Shown: piece by piece, positions 7,617-16,208 of the stretch
Numbering within the stretch: position 1 is the stretch's first letter
How the letters are laid out: every line of letters begins with the position of its first letter
Source of the DNA: Phytohabitans suffuscus
GTDB taxonomy: Bacteria > Actinomycetota > Actinomycetes > Mycobacteriales > Micromonosporaceae
Reading direction: 5' to 3'
DNA: 64,000 nucleotides
NCBI RefSeq assembly: GCF_011764565.1
Contig: NZ_AP022871.1
Location: 9,858,320 to 9,922,319, forward strand
Notes under the pieces: generated by a model
The model's input: only the letters and a program-made list of their open reading frames with translations
The model's database searches: none
Told to the model about the DNA's origin: nothing
Position numbers and translations under genes: made by a program

Positions 7617-8620
7617 TGGCGCACCGGTCCCTTCGTCGAGCCCGCCGTGGCGGGGTAGAGATGGCAGGCGACGGATCCGCCGCCCGGAAGCGCCGTCCGC
7701 GGCGGCGCGTGCCCGCAGACGTCCGTCGCGTGTGGACACCGGGTCCGGAAGCGACAGCCGCTGGGCGGGTTCAGCGGGCTCGGCACCTCGTCCGCCGCGT
7801 CCGAGCCGGGGCGGCGGTCGTCGGGGTGCGCGGGCAGGATCGCGTCGAACAGCGCCCGGGTGTACGGGTGGCGCGGGCGCTCGTAGATCTCGTCCGCCGT
7901 GGCCTGCTCGACGATCTCCCCCAGGTACATGACGGCCACCTGGTGGGCGATGTAGCGGACGCTGGCCAGGTCGTGCGAGATCAGCAGGAACGACGTGCCG
8001 CGCTCGCGCTGGATGTCCTTGAGCAGGTTCATCACCTGCGCCTGCACCGACACGTCCAGTGCGGAGACCGGCTCGTCGAGCACGACCAGGTCGGGCTCGG
8101 TGATGAGCGCGCTGGCCAGGGCGATCCGCTGCCGCTGCCCGCCGCTGAACTCGTGCGGGAACAGCCTGGCCTGCCACGGCTGCAGCCCGACCAGCCCCAT
8201 CATGTCGGCGACCCGCAGGCGGACCCGGGTCCGGGAGAGCCGCTCGTTGACCACGAGCGGCTCGGCGATGATGTCGCCGACCCGCATCCGGGGGCTGAGC
8301 GAGGCCCACGGGTCCTGGAAGACCGCCTGGACCTTGCGGCGGAACCAGCGCACGCCGGCCCGGTCCAGCCGGTGCACGTCCCGCCCGGCCAGCGTGATCG
8401 CGCCGGTGGTGGGCGTCTCCAGCCGCAGCATCAGCCGGGAGATGGTGGTCTTGCCGCACCCGGACTCGCCGACCAGCGCGAGGGTCTCGCCCGCGCCGAT
8501 CCGGAACGACACGCCGTCGACCGCGCGGACGTGGCCGGCGGTGCGCACCCCGAGCGGCCCGCCGGTCACCCGGAAGTGCTTGCTGAGATCCTCCACCTCG
8601 ACGAGGGTGCTGCCGCTCAT
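7613..8620 (-). CDS. Oligopeptide/dipeptide-type ABC transporter ATPase (OppF/DppF-like)
   Basis: 335 residues; the ATG at 8620 overlaps the stop of the preceding ATPase gene (ATGA). Walker A GESGCGKTT (about residue 45), Q-loop (AVFQDPWASL), signature FSGGQRQR, Walker B LVVLDEPVSALD and the H-loop ISHDL are intact. The C-terminal oligo_HPY extension with its Cys pattern (GCRFRTRCPHATDVC) marks the Opp/Dpp subfamily. It energises import through the two permeases encoded upstream in the operon. In this family the ligand need not be a peptide; the company of catabolic enzymes suggests uptake of the pathway substrate. Confidence 0.93.
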   Translation of the reverse strand: MSGSTLVEVEDLSKHFRVTGGPLGVRTAGHVRAVDGVSFRIGAGETLALVGESGCGKTTISRLMLRLETPTTGAITLAGRDVHRLDRAGVRWFRRKVQAVFQDPWASLSPRMRVGDIIAEPLVVNERLSRTRVRLRVADMMGLVGLQPWQARLFPHEFSGGQRQRIALASALITEPDLVVLDEPVSALDVSVQAQVMNLLKDIQRERGTSFLLISHDLASVRYIAHQVAVMYLGEIVEQATADEIYERPRHPYTRALFDAILPAHPDDRRPGSDAADEVPSPLNPPSGCRFRTRCPHATDVCGHAPPRTALPGGGSVACHLYPATAGSTKGPVRQ

Positions 8621-9594
8621 GAAACCTCCTCCCAGCGCCAGCAGGCCGTCTCGTGGCCCGGGGCGACGGCGGTCAGTTCGGGGTACTCGGCCGTGCAGCG
8701 CTCGGCGGCGAGCCGGCAGCGGGGCGCGAACCGGCAGCCCGGCGGCGGGTCGACGAGCGACGGCGGGCTGCCCTCGATGGAGGGGAGCCGGTCGAGCCGG
8801 ACGTCGCGGCGGGGCCGGGAGTCCAGCAGCGCCCTGGTGTACGGGTGGCGCGGCCGGTCGAAGATCTCCCGGACCGGGCCCTGCTCCACGATCCGGCCGG
8901 CGTACATGACGGCAACCCGGTCGCATGCCTCGGCGACCACGCCGAAGTCGTGGGTGATCAGGATGATCGCGACCCCGGTCTCGCGCTGGATCTCGCGCAG
9001 CAGCCGCAGGTAGCGCTGCTGGGTGGTCACGTCGAGCGCGGTCGTCGGCTCGTCGGCGATCAGCACGCGCGGGTCCGCGCTGATCGCCATGGCCCCGACG
9101 ATCCGCTGTTTCATGCCGCCGCTGAGCTCGTGCGGGTAGTCGCGCAGCCGCCGCTCCGGCGCGGGCATCCGCACCTTGCGCAGCCCGTCGAGCACCCGTT
9201 CGCGCACCGCCGCCGCGGCCAGCTCGGGCCGGTGGACGTGGACCGCCTCGGCGAGCTGGTTGCCGACGGTGAACACCGGGTTGAGCGACTGGTGCGGGTC
9301 CTGCAGGATCATCGAGATCGCGCTGCCGCGCAGCTTGCGCATCCGTTTCTCGGAGAGCGTGAGCAGGTCGGTGCCGTCGAGCACGACGGATCCGGCGAGG
9401 ATGCGCGCGGCCGGCTCCGGGGTCAGCCGGACCAGTGACAGCGCCAGCATGCTCTTGCCGCTGCCGGACTCGCCGACGATGCCGAGCGTCTCGCCGCGGT
9501 GCAGGGTGAAGCTCACCCCATCGACGGCGCGGGTGGTGCCCCACCGGGTGAACAGGTGGGTGCGCAGGCCGTCTACGGTCAGGACGGGTTCCAT
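8617..9594 (-). CDS. Oligopeptide/dipeptide-type ABC transporter ATPase (OppD/DppD-like)
   Basis: 325 residues from the ATG at 9594, preferred because the AGGGGG motif is about ten bases upstream. The ATG at 9603 would add three residues but has no spacing for that ribosome-binding site. Walker A GESGSGKSM, LSGGMKQR signature, VLIADEPTTALD Walker B, ITHDFG H-loop and the C-terminal oligo_HPY segment (PPGCRFAPRCRLAAERC) are present. It is the partner of the neighbouring OppF-like subunit; the two form a heterodimeric motor on the inner face of the membrane. Confidence 0.92.
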   Translation of the reverse strand: MEPVLTVDGLRTHLFTRWGTTRAVDGVSFTLHRGETLGIVGESGSGKSMLALSLVRLTPEPAARILAGSVVLDGTDLLTLSEKRMRKLRGSAISMILQDPHQSLNPVFTVGNQLAEAVHVHRPELAAAAVRERVLDGLRKVRMPAPERRLRDYPHELSGGMKQRIVGAMAISADPRVLIADEPTTALDVTTQQRYLRLLREIQRETGVAIILITHDFGVVAEACDRVAVMYAGRIVEQGPVREIFDRPRHPYTRALLDSRPRRDVRLDRLPSIEGSPPSLVDPPPGCRFAPRCRLAAERCTAEYPELTAVAPGHETACWRWEEVS

Positions 9595-9608
9595 GGTGGA
9601 CATTCCCC

Positions 9609-10508
9609 CTACACCTGCTGCCGGAGCTTGGGGTCGAGGTAGTCGCGCAGCCAGTCGCCGACCAGGTTCAGCGAGAGCACGACGACGAGGATCGCGACGC
9701 CGGGGAAGAAGCTGAGCCACCACGACGAGAGCAGCTGCTCGCGCCCGTCGGCGACCATGATCCCCCAGCTCGGCTGCGGCCGCGGGATGCCGGCGCCGAT
9801 GAAGCTGAGCGACGCCTCCTCCAGGATCACCACGCCGACCTGGAGGGTGGCCATGACGACCAGCGAGTTGGCGACGTTGGGCAGCACGTGCCGGAGCAGG
9901 ATGCGCGGCGCCGACGCGCCGGCGACCCGGGCCCGGGCCACGTAGGCGGACTCGCGGACGCTGAGCGTCTCGCCGCGGACGAGGCGGGCGAACACGGCCC
10001 AGATCGTGGCCGAGATGATGGCGATGATGGTGACGAAGCTCGGCCCGATGGCCGCCACGACCACCAGCGCGAACAGCACCATCGGCAGCGACTGGAACGT
10101 GTCGACGAGCCAGCCGATCACCTTGTCGACGAAGCCGCCGAAGTAGCCGGCGACCAGGCCGAGCGTGGTGCCGACGAGGGCGCCGACGACGATCGCCGCG
10201 GTGCTGACCAGCAGCGAGATGCGGGCGCCGTAGACGAGCCGGGTGAGCACGTCGCGGCCCTGCTTGTCGGTGCCCAGCGGGTAGGTCCAGGTGCCGCCGT
10301 CCTGCCAGACGGGCGGCAGCAGCCGGTCGCCGAGGACGCCGCGCAGCGGGTCGTGGACGGTGATGAGCGGGGCCAGCAGGGCCGGCAGCACGAGGACGAA
10401 GGCGATGATGGCCAGCGGCAGCCAGGGCAGGCGGCGGCGCTGCCACAGCATCCGCGGCCCTCGGCGGCCGCCGCGCCGGACCTGGGGGAGGCTGAGCGCG
10501 GTCGTCAT
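9609..10508 (-). CDS. ABC transporter permease (OppC/DppC-like)
   Basis: 299 residues. The ATG at 10508 overlaps the stop of the OppB-like gene (ATGA). An N-terminal cytoplasmic arm leads to a first membrane helix (LPLAIIAFVLVLPALLAPLI), a periplasmic-side loop with the OppC signature (PLGTDKQGRDVLTRLVYGAR), and five more helices in the binding-protein-dependent transport domain. The EAA loop that docks the ATPase is ESAYVARARVAGASAPRIL. The C terminus (NLVGDWLRDYLDPKLRQ) is characteristic. Length is normal. Confidence 0.93.
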   Translation of the reverse strand: MTTALSLPQVRRGGRRGPRMLWQRRRLPWLPLAIIAFVLVLPALLAPLITVHDPLRGVLGDRLLPPVWQDGGTWTYPLGTDKQGRDVLTRLVYGARISLLVSTAAIVVGALVGTTLGLVAGYFGGFVDKVIGWLVDTFQSLPMVLFALVVVAAIGPSFVTIIAIISATIWAVFARLVRGETLSVRESAYVARARVAGASAPRILLRHVLPNVANSLVVMATLQVGVVILEEASLSFIGAGIPRPQPSWGIMVADGREQLLSSWWLSFFPGVAILVVVLSLNLVGDWLRDYLDPKLRQQV

Positions 10509-11440
10509 GCCATCACCTTCTGTCCGAGTCGTACCCGGGGATCCAGGTAGGCGTAGAGGATGTCGACCAGCAGGTTCATCACGACGATCGCGGTGGAGGT
10601 GATCATCGCGAGCGCCTGTACGACCGGGAAGTCGCGGGCGTTCGCCGCCTCGTAGGCGAGCAGTCCGGCGCCGGGCCAGGCGAAGACGATCTCGACCACG
10701 GTGGCGCCGGTGAGCAGCCGTACCGCGATCGTGGCGAAGAACGTCAGGGGGCCGCTGGCCGCCGGCTTGAGCGCGTGCTTCCACACCACCCGGCTGCGCG
10801 GCAGGCCCTTGAGCCGGGCGAGCTTGACGTACTCGCTGCCGAGCGTGTCCAACATGGACGACCTGAACAGGCGCAGCAGGGCGGCGATGCCGAAGACCGC
10901 CATCACGATGCTCGGCAGCACGATGCTCGACCAGCCGGCCCGGCCCGAGGTGCGTACGACGCCGAGCTGCACGGCGAAGACCCAGACCAGCATGATGGCG
11001 AGCCAGAACTCGGGCACCGACTGGCCGAACAGGGCGATGCCCTTGGCGACCCGGTCGTACCAGGAGCCGCGCCGGGCGGCGGCCAGCACGCCGAGCGGGA
11101 TGCCGATCAGCACGGTCAGCAGCACGCCGGCTAGGCCCAGCTGCAGGCTCCTGGGGATCCGGTCGGCGATGACCGAGGTGGCGGACTCGTCCGGGTACTT
11201 GAAGGACGGGCCGAAGTCGCCGCGGACGGCGTTGCCGAGGAACGCGAAGTACTGCTCGACGAGGGACCCGTTGAGCCCCCACTTGTCGCGCAGCGCCTGC
11301 TCGTCGATGGGGGCCATGTTCTCCGGGCCGAGCACGTCGATCGGGTCGCCGGTCAGCCGGGCCAGGAAGAACACGATGACCGAGATGGCCAGCAGGGTCA
11401 GGATCCCCCGGATGACGTTCAGCAGTACGTACCGGCCCAC
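10505..11440 (-). CDS. ABC transporter permease (OppB/DppB-like)
   Basis: 311 residues. The GTG at 11440 follows GGGAGGTG at ideal spacing; the longer open frame upstream overlaps the LVIVD gene and is not used. The first helix is followed by the family hallmark FFLARLTGDPID and an extracellular segment (LRDKWGLNGSLVEQYFAFL), then five helices. The EAA loop is GSEYVKLARLKGLPRSRVV, and the C terminus is DILYAYLDPRVRLG. It starts 13 bases after the LVIVD gene's stop and is the first transport-membrane gene of the operon. Confidence 0.93.
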   Translation of the reverse strand: MGRYVLLNVIRGILTLLAISVIVFFLARLTGDPIDVLGPENMAPIDEQALRDKWGLNGSLVEQYFAFLGNAVRGDFGPSFKYPDESATSVIADRIPRSLQLGLAGVLLTVLIGIPLGVLAAARRGSWYDRVAKGIALFGQSVPEFWLAIMLVWVFAVQLGVVRTSGRAGWSSIVLPSIVMAVFGIAALLRLFRSSMLDTLGSEYVKLARLKGLPRSRVVWKHALKPAASGPLTFFATIAVRLLTGATVVEIVFAWPGAGLLAYEAANARDFPVVQALAMITSTAIVVMNLLVDILYAYLDPRVRLGQKVMA

Positions 11441-11453
11441 AGCGCCACCTCCC

Positions 11454-12617
11454 TCAGGGCTCGTGCCGGATGACGTAGAGTCCGCCGCCCCGCCGGTCGG
11501 TGGCGTAGACCGTGCGGTCCGCCGTGACGGTGAGGTCGTTGAACATGATCGAGTCGCGGCCGGGCGGCGGTGCCGGTACCAGGTGCGCGATCTCCCGCGG
11601 GGCGGTGGCGTCGCTGACGTCGTGGACCCGCACGCCGCCGCCAAAGTAGGTCAGGTACACGGTGTCCGGGTCGGCGAGGCTGCCCGGCCGGTGCTCGTGC
11701 AGGTTGTGCGGGCCGAAGCGGATGCCGCGCTCGTGGTGGTCCCCCGCCGGCACCGGCAGGCGGGACAGCAGCTTCGGTGCGGTGGGCTCGGCGACGTCCA
11801 CCAGCCACACGTGGCGCTGGGTGCCGATGAACCGGGTGATCTGCTCGTCGGTGACGACCACGACGTCCCGGCCGGGCAGCGGCAGCGCGGTGTGCGTGTT
11901 GCCGCTCTCCGGTCCGAAGTGGAGGGTGCTGAGCAGGGCCGGCCGCTCGGGGTCGGCGATGTCGAGCACGACGAGCCCGGCGTCCCACCAGCCGGCGTAG
12001 AGGCGGTCGCCCTCGACCAGCGCGTGGTGCAGCTGGAAGCCCCTGGTGGGGTCGTCGGTCAGCTCCGGTGCCGCCGGCTCGCCGCCGGCCGCGTGCTGGC
12101 CGGGCCGCCACCACCGGCCGACCTCCCGGGGGTTGGCCGGGTCGCTGAGGTCGACGATGCGCAGGAACCGTCCGATGTAGCCCTCGTCGGTGCCGGACAC
12201 GTAGGCGTACGGCGGGCGCCAGTAGGTCATCCGGTGGGTGCCCACGCCCGGGGTCGGAAAGAACCCGATCTGGCGGGGGCGGCGCGGGTCGGACACGTCG
12301 TACGTGGCGAGGCCCGCGCTCCACCGCGAAGGCGGGCTGGCCTCGAACCGGTTGCGCTCGTGGTTGACCAGCATGACGTCGCCGACCACCTGCACCTTGT
12401 GCGTGTGGGTGCCGGGCGGCCGGGGCAGCTGGGCCACCACCCGGGGATCGCTCGGGTCGGAGACGTCGAGGATGGAGGTGCCCAGGTCGGTGTGGCCCAT
12501 GTGCCCGACGTACGCGTACCCGTCCACGACGTTGACGTGCATGCAGTCGCCGCGCCCGTCGAGGTCGGCGTGCCCGACGAGGGTCATCCGCTCGGCCGAG
12601 AGCACCGCCGCGCTCAT
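11454..12617 (-). CDS. LVIVD-repeat beta-propeller protein (first paralogue)
   Basis: 387 residues. The ATG at 12617 overlaps the stop of the amidohydrolase gene. Repeated blade motifs of the LVIVD type recur through the protein (TSILDVSDPSDPRVV, LATYDVSDPRRPRQI, LRIVDLSDPANPREV, LVVLDIADPERPALL, VWLVDVAEPTAPKLL, VRVHDVSDATAPREI), enough for a six- or seven-bladed propeller. There is no signal peptide. A His-rich motif, HHERGIRFGPHNLHEH, recurs in the second paralogue at 19208-20518 as GERFGPHSLHDN and could bind a metal or substrate. The catalytic role of such proteins is not established; co-transcription with an amidohydrolase suggests a function in the same pathway. Confidence 0.82.
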   Translation of the reverse strand: MSAAVLSAERMTLVGHADLDGRGDCMHVNVVDGYAYVGHMGHTDLGTSILDVSDPSDPRVVAQLPRPPGTHTHKVQVVGDVMLVNHERNRFEASPPSRWSAGLATYDVSDPRRPRQIGFFPTPGVGTHRMTYWRPPYAYVSGTDEGYIGRFLRIVDLSDPANPREVGRWWRPGQHAAGGEPAAPELTDDPTRGFQLHHALVEGDRLYAGWWDAGLVVLDIADPERPALLSTLHFGPESGNTHTALPLPGRDVVVVTDEQITRFIGTQRHVWLVDVAEPTAPKLLSRLPVPAGDHHERGIRFGPHNLHEHRPGSLADPDTVYLTYFGGGVRVHDVSDATAPREIAHLVPAPPPGRDSIMFNDLTVTADRTVYATDRRGGGLYVIRHEP

Positions 12618-13618
12618 CGCTTGATCCCGGCGAGGATGCGCTCGACGTTGCCGCCGAGGATCAGCGAGCGCTGCTCGTCCGTGAGCGACGGGACCGCCTC
12701 GATCGCCTTGACCGGCTGCCGCTCGTGCATCTCGTACGGGTAGTCGCTGCCCATCACGACCCGGTCCGCGCCGACCAGGTCGACGAGGTAGCTGATCACC
12801 TGGGGGATGTGGACCAGGCTGTCGTAGTAGAGCCGCTTGACGATCTCCAGCGGCGGGGTGCGCAGGTGCCGGGCGGCCAGGTGCGGCACGACCTGGTAGC
12901 CCTTCTGCATCCGGCCGATCTGGTACGGCAGGAAGCCGCCGCCGTGCACCATGCACACCACGAGGTCCGGGTTGCGGTCGAACACCCCGCTGAAGACGAG
13001 GTGGGCGGCGGCGATCGTCGACTCGGCCGGGCGGCCGACCATGTTGGCCAGGAAGTAGCGGCTCAGGTCGACGCCGCGCAGCGGCAGCGGGTGCAGCAGC
13101 ACCAGGCAGCGCAGCTCGTTGGCGACCTCCCAGACCGGCTCCAGCTCCACCGCGTCGAGCGCCGTACCGTCCACAGTGGAGGCGATCTCGACGCCGGCCA
13201 TGCCGAGGTCCCGCACGGCGTGGCGCAGCTCCTCGGCCGCCGCCGTGGGGTGCTGCAGCGGGATCGTGCCGAGCGCGACGAACCGGTCCGGCGCCCGGGA
13301 CACCTCGGCGGCCAGGATCTCGTTGAACGCGCGGGCGTAGCGGACGCCGGAGTCGCCGGCGAGGGCGTACGCGCTCAGCTCCGTGCGGTGCGAGACGAGC
13401 TGCACGTCGACGCCGGCGGAGTCCATCGCGGCGAGGCGGGCCGGTGCGTCGCCGAGCTCCGGCGGCAGCGGGCCGACCTTCTGCCGGCCGGCGAAGACCA
13501 GCGACACGTCGCCGTCCGGGCCGGTGAGCACCTCGGTGTCGAAGCGGTGGCCGTCGACCCGCAGCAGGTCGATCAGCTCGGTCGGGCAGATGTGCGCGTG
13601 GACGTCGTAGGTGGTCAT
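12614..13618 (-). CDS. Amidohydrolase 2 (ACMSD-like) family metal-dependent hydrolase or decarboxylase
   Basis: 334 residues, with CTGGAGGGAC before the ATG at 13618. The TIM-barrel metal-binding residues are visible: HAH at about residues 8-10 (VHAHICP), a His after beta-5 (LVLLHPLP), a His after beta-6 (CMVHGGGFLPYQ) and the Asp of MGSDYPYEM. This spacing fits the amidohydrolase-related family that includes aminocarboxymuconate-semialdehyde decarboxylase and hydroxybenzoate or uracil-carboxylate decarboxylases. The neighbours (molybdenum hydroxylase, FAH and CMD genes) support ring-fission or decarboxylation chemistry. Substrate not determinable. Confidence 0.88.
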   Translation of the reverse strand: MTTYDVHAHICPTELIDLLRVDGHRFDTEVLTGPDGDVSLVFAGRQKVGPLPPELGDAPARLAAMDSAGVDVQLVSHRTELSAYALAGDSGVRYARAFNEILAAEVSRAPDRFVALGTIPLQHPTAAAEELRHAVRDLGMAGVEIASTVDGTALDAVELEPVWEVANELRCLVLLHPLPLRGVDLSRYFLANMVGRPAESTIAAAHLVFSGVFDRNPDLVVCMVHGGGFLPYQIGRMQKGYQVVPHLAARHLRTPPLEIVKRLYYDSLVHIPQVISYLVDLVGADRVVMGSDYPYEMHERQPVKAIEAVPSLTDEQRSLILGGNVERILAGIKR

Positions 13619-13677
13619 GTGTCCCTCCAGGAGGGTAGGTGGCCGCGGGCGGCGCTGACCGCGGCCACCTACCGGTG

Positions 13678-15381
13678 TCAGCCGGCCGGGGTGATGTACT
13701 CCACGAAGGCGTACCGTTCGCTGTTCATGGCGCCGGGGAAGGTGTAGTCACCGACCACCGCCGGGTCCACGAGCGCCTCGTCACGGATCCGCAGCAGCGG
13801 CACGTGCTGGACCGCCTCGAAGACCTTGTCGCCGAACGCCTGCCAGAGCGTGGCCTGCCTGGCCGGGTCGAGCTCGACCAGCACCGACTCGTACATGGTG
13901 TCCAGCGCGACGTCCTCGATGGCCCGGCCGCTGTCCTGGTTGGCGTACCCCTGCGGCTCGAACCCGGTGATCGGCTCGCTGCTCGTCGAGTCGAACTCGA
14001 TGCGGGCCGTGTACTCCCGCGCCTCGCGCCCGGCCTTCTGCTTCTGGTAGTCCAGCGAGACGATCGGGGCGTCGATGCCGACGTCGCTGAGCATGCCGGC
14101 CACCGCCTCGGAGACGTCCGCCGACTCCGGTCCGCCGGCGTCGGGCGAGGCCGCGACCTCGATCCGCAGCTCACCCGGCGAGTAGCCGGCTTCCTGGATC
14201 AGCCGCTTGGCCGCCTCGGGGTCGAAGCCGTACAGCTCCTGCCAGCGCTGCTGCCACGCGGGGTTGAAGCCGGGCAGTTCGGGCTGCCAGTACCACATCG
14301 TCATCGCCTCGGCCTTGCCGCCGTAGAACGCCTTGTTGAGCGCGTCCCGGTCGATCGCCTTGTTGATCGCCTGGCGGACCTTGATGTCGCACATCGGGCT
14401 GTCCGGGAACTTGCGCTGCCCGCTGACGAAGACGTCGGCCGACTTCTCGTCCTTGCCGGGCGGCTCCTTGTAGTAGCAGCCGAGCAGCAGCAGCCCGATC
14501 CGCCGGCCGGGGATGGCGGCCCGGATGACCTTCGCCCCCTGGTTCGCCGCCTCCGCGGTCAGCTCGTCCGGCAGCACGGTGACGTGCGCCTCGCCGGCCA
14601 GCAGCGCGGACATGCGGGTGGCGTTCTCGTTGATGTAGCGGAACTCCAGCTCCTCGAAGCCGGCGTCCTGGCGCCAGTGCTGGTACGGCACCTTCTTGAA
14701 GACGACCCGCTGGCCGGGTGTGCGCTCCAGGAACTGGTACGGGCCGGTGCCGGCGATCGGCTGGTCGCTGAGCGAGAGCTGCGTGGACGGCCGCGACTCG
14801 GCGTCCGCCTTGCTCTTGATGGCCATGCCGATGGAGCCGTAGCCGAGCCCTTCCATGAACTTGTAGCTGGTCTGGCGCAGGTGGAACGCGATCTCGTAGT
14901 CGTCGACGATCTCGATGCGCTCGACGGCGGCCCGCATCGCCTCGGCGACGCCGGAGATGGCGCCGGGCGGGTTGACCAGGTCGTTGTACGAGTACTCGAC
15001 GTCGGCGGCGGTCAGCTCGCCCTTGTCGTTGTGGAACTTGACGCCCTTGCGCAGCGCGAAGGTCAGCTTGGTGCCCTCGAGCCGCCAGCTCTCGGCGAGC
15101 ATCGGGATCCAGTTCCCGGTCTTGGGGTCGGAGCCGATCAGGTTCTCGTAGAGCGGCTTGAGCTGGTACTCGTCGCCCGGCGCGAGGTCGCGGTTGGGGT
15201 TCATCGCCTCTTGCGCGGGCGCCGGGACGGCGTAGATGAGCCGGGTGACCTTCTTGGGATCGCGGGTCTCCGGCTCGGACGAGCACGCGACGGCGGTGGC
15301 GGCCAGCAGGGTCGCGACGCCGGCGGTGAGGAGGCGGGTCAGTCGGGAGAAGGAGGGTCGGGGCGGGATGTGCGTTGTCAC
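13678..15381 (-). CDS. Family 5 extracellular solute-binding lipoprotein (Opp/Dpp type)
   Basis: 567 residues; GTG at 15381 preceded by AAGGGAGCG. The signal peptide ends in a lipobox (ATAVAC, Cys about residue 33), so the protein is anchored on the outer face. The SBP_bac_5 domain follows, with LKPLYENLIG, LTFALRKGVKFHNDKGELTA and AGTGPYQFLERTPG. It is the first gene of the operon and delivers the ligand to the OppBCDF-like importer encoded downstream. Its promoter, with an operator dyad at the start site, lies at 15532-15580. The 59-base gap to the amidohydrolase gene contains a weak dyad and no clear terminator, so read-through is likely. Confidence 0.93.
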   Translation of the reverse strand: MTTHIPPRPSFSRLTRLLTAGVATLLAATAVACSSEPETRDPKKVTRLIYAVPAPAQEAMNPNRDLAPGDEYQLKPLYENLIGSDPKTGNWIPMLAESWRLEGTKLTFALRKGVKFHNDKGELTAADVEYSYNDLVNPPGAISGVAEAMRAAVERIEIVDDYEIAFHLRQTSYKFMEGLGYGSIGMAIKSKADAESRPSTQLSLSDQPIAGTGPYQFLERTPGQRVVFKKVPYQHWRQDAGFEELEFRYINENATRMSALLAGEAHVTVLPDELTAEAANQGAKVIRAAIPGRRIGLLLLGCYYKEPPGKDEKSADVFVSGQRKFPDSPMCDIKVRQAINKAIDRDALNKAFYGGKAEAMTMWYWQPELPGFNPAWQQRWQELYGFDPEAAKRLIQEAGYSPGELRIEVAASPDAGGPESADVSEAVAGMLSDVGIDAPIVSLDYQKQKAGREAREYTARIEFDSTSSEPITGFEPQGYANQDSGRAIEDVALDTMYESVLVELDPARQATLWQAFGDKVFEAVQHVPLLRIRDEALVDPAVVGDYTFPGAMNSERYAFVEYITPAG

Positions 15382-15531
15382 TGGCGCTCCCTTGGTCGTT
15401 CAACCAATGGGGTCTCGATCGACGAGTGGAAGGCTCAACCGAGTGGTGGAGCGCGCTCGGCCGTGGGTCGGCGAGTGCCCGAGCACCTCGGCAGGCCCGG
15501 ATCCAGGTCGATGCCAGAGGTCTCATTCAGA

Positions 15532-15580
15532 GAAAGTGACTTTCGCAGAGCAAGTTAATCAGTCCCGCGACCAATGTCAA
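15532..15580 (-). promoter_or_regulatory. Promoter and operator of the 13-gene catabolic operon
   Basis: On the minus strand TTGACA (15580-15575), a 17-base spacer and TAACTT (15557-15552) form a near-consensus promoter. Immediately downstream lies a perfect dyad, GAAAGTCACTTTC as read on the minus strand (15544-15532), covering the expected start site at about 15545. Binding there would block transcription. The same half-sites recur at 15685-15697 and 20548-20560. The 15382-15725 interval holds no gene. Confidence 0.75.
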
Positions 15581-15644
15581 CATCTCGTGTCGGCTGTGTT
15601 AACCGAGACTATGAGCAGCTCGCTCCCGTGCACGCCAGAGGCCG

Positions 15645-15697
15645 TTGACACCCCGGCCCGCGATCTCTAGCCTGACCCACACATGAAAGCTGCTTTC
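15645..15697 (+). promoter_or_regulatory. Promoter and operator of the molybdenum hydroxylase operon
   Basis: TTGACA at 15645-15650, a 17-base spacer and TAGCCT at 15668-15673 form a strong promoter. A perfect 13-bp dyad GAAAGCTGCTTTC (15685-15697) starts about five bases after the expected start site, mirroring the divergent promoter. I infer control of both operons by the same repressor, most likely the IclR protein at 2935-3729. Confidence 0.75.
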
Positions 15698-15725
15698 GTC
15701 TGACAAGAACTCGGGCGGAGGATCA

Positions 15726-16208
15726 ATGAAGATCTCGCTCATCGTCAACGGGACCCTGTGGCAAGGCGACGTCGAGCCCCGCCTGCTGCTGGCCCACCTG
15801 CTGCGCGAGCGGCTCCGGCTCACCGCGACGCGGATCGGCTGCGACACGTCCTTCTGCGGCGCGTGCACCGTCCTGCTGGACGGCCGGACCGTCAAGAGCT
15901 GCACGGTCCTCGCGGTGCAGGCCGACGGCGGGTCCGTCACCACCGCGGAGAGCCTCGCCGGCGACCCGGACGACCCGGCGACGTGGCATCCGCTGGCCCG
16001 CGCGTTCCGCGCCCACCACGCCCTCCAATGTGGATTCTGTACGTCCGGCATGCTGGTGGCCGCCGCCGGGTTGCTGGCCGGCGACCCGGATCCGGACGAG
16101 GACGCGGTCCGGCACGGCCTGGAGGGCAACATCTGCCGCTGCACCGGCTACGGGCGCATCGTCGACGCGGTCACCGGGGCCGCCGCCGAGATGCGGTCGG
16201 CGCCGTGA
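15726..16208 (+). CDS. Molybdenum hydroxylase small [2Fe-2S] subunit (CoxS/XdhC-type)
   Basis: 160 residues, preceded by GGGCGGAGG. The plant-type [2Fe-2S] domain has the Cys set GCDTSFCGAC...C, and the C-terminal helical domain has CGFC and CRC (LQCGFCTSGM, NICRCTGYGRIVDAV). This is the electron-transfer subunit of xanthine-dehydrogenase-family enzymes, passing electrons from the molybdopterin centre to FAD. It overlaps the FAD subunit gene by four bases (GTGA). All eight cluster cysteines are present. Confidence 0.95.
   Translation: MKISLIVNGTLWQGDVEPRLLLAHLLRERLRLTATRIGCDTSFCGACTVLLDGRTVKSCTVLAVQADGGSVTTAESLAGDPDDPATWHPLARAFRAHHALQCGFCTSGMLVAAAGLLAGDPDPDEDAVRHGLEGNICRCTGYGRIVDAVTGAAAEMRSAP

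Noticed and set aside
13639..15558. Plus-strand open frame of about 639 codons opposite the solute-binding protein
   Set aside because: It is the antisense shadow of the lipoprotein gene, which has a signal, lipobox and SBP motifs.
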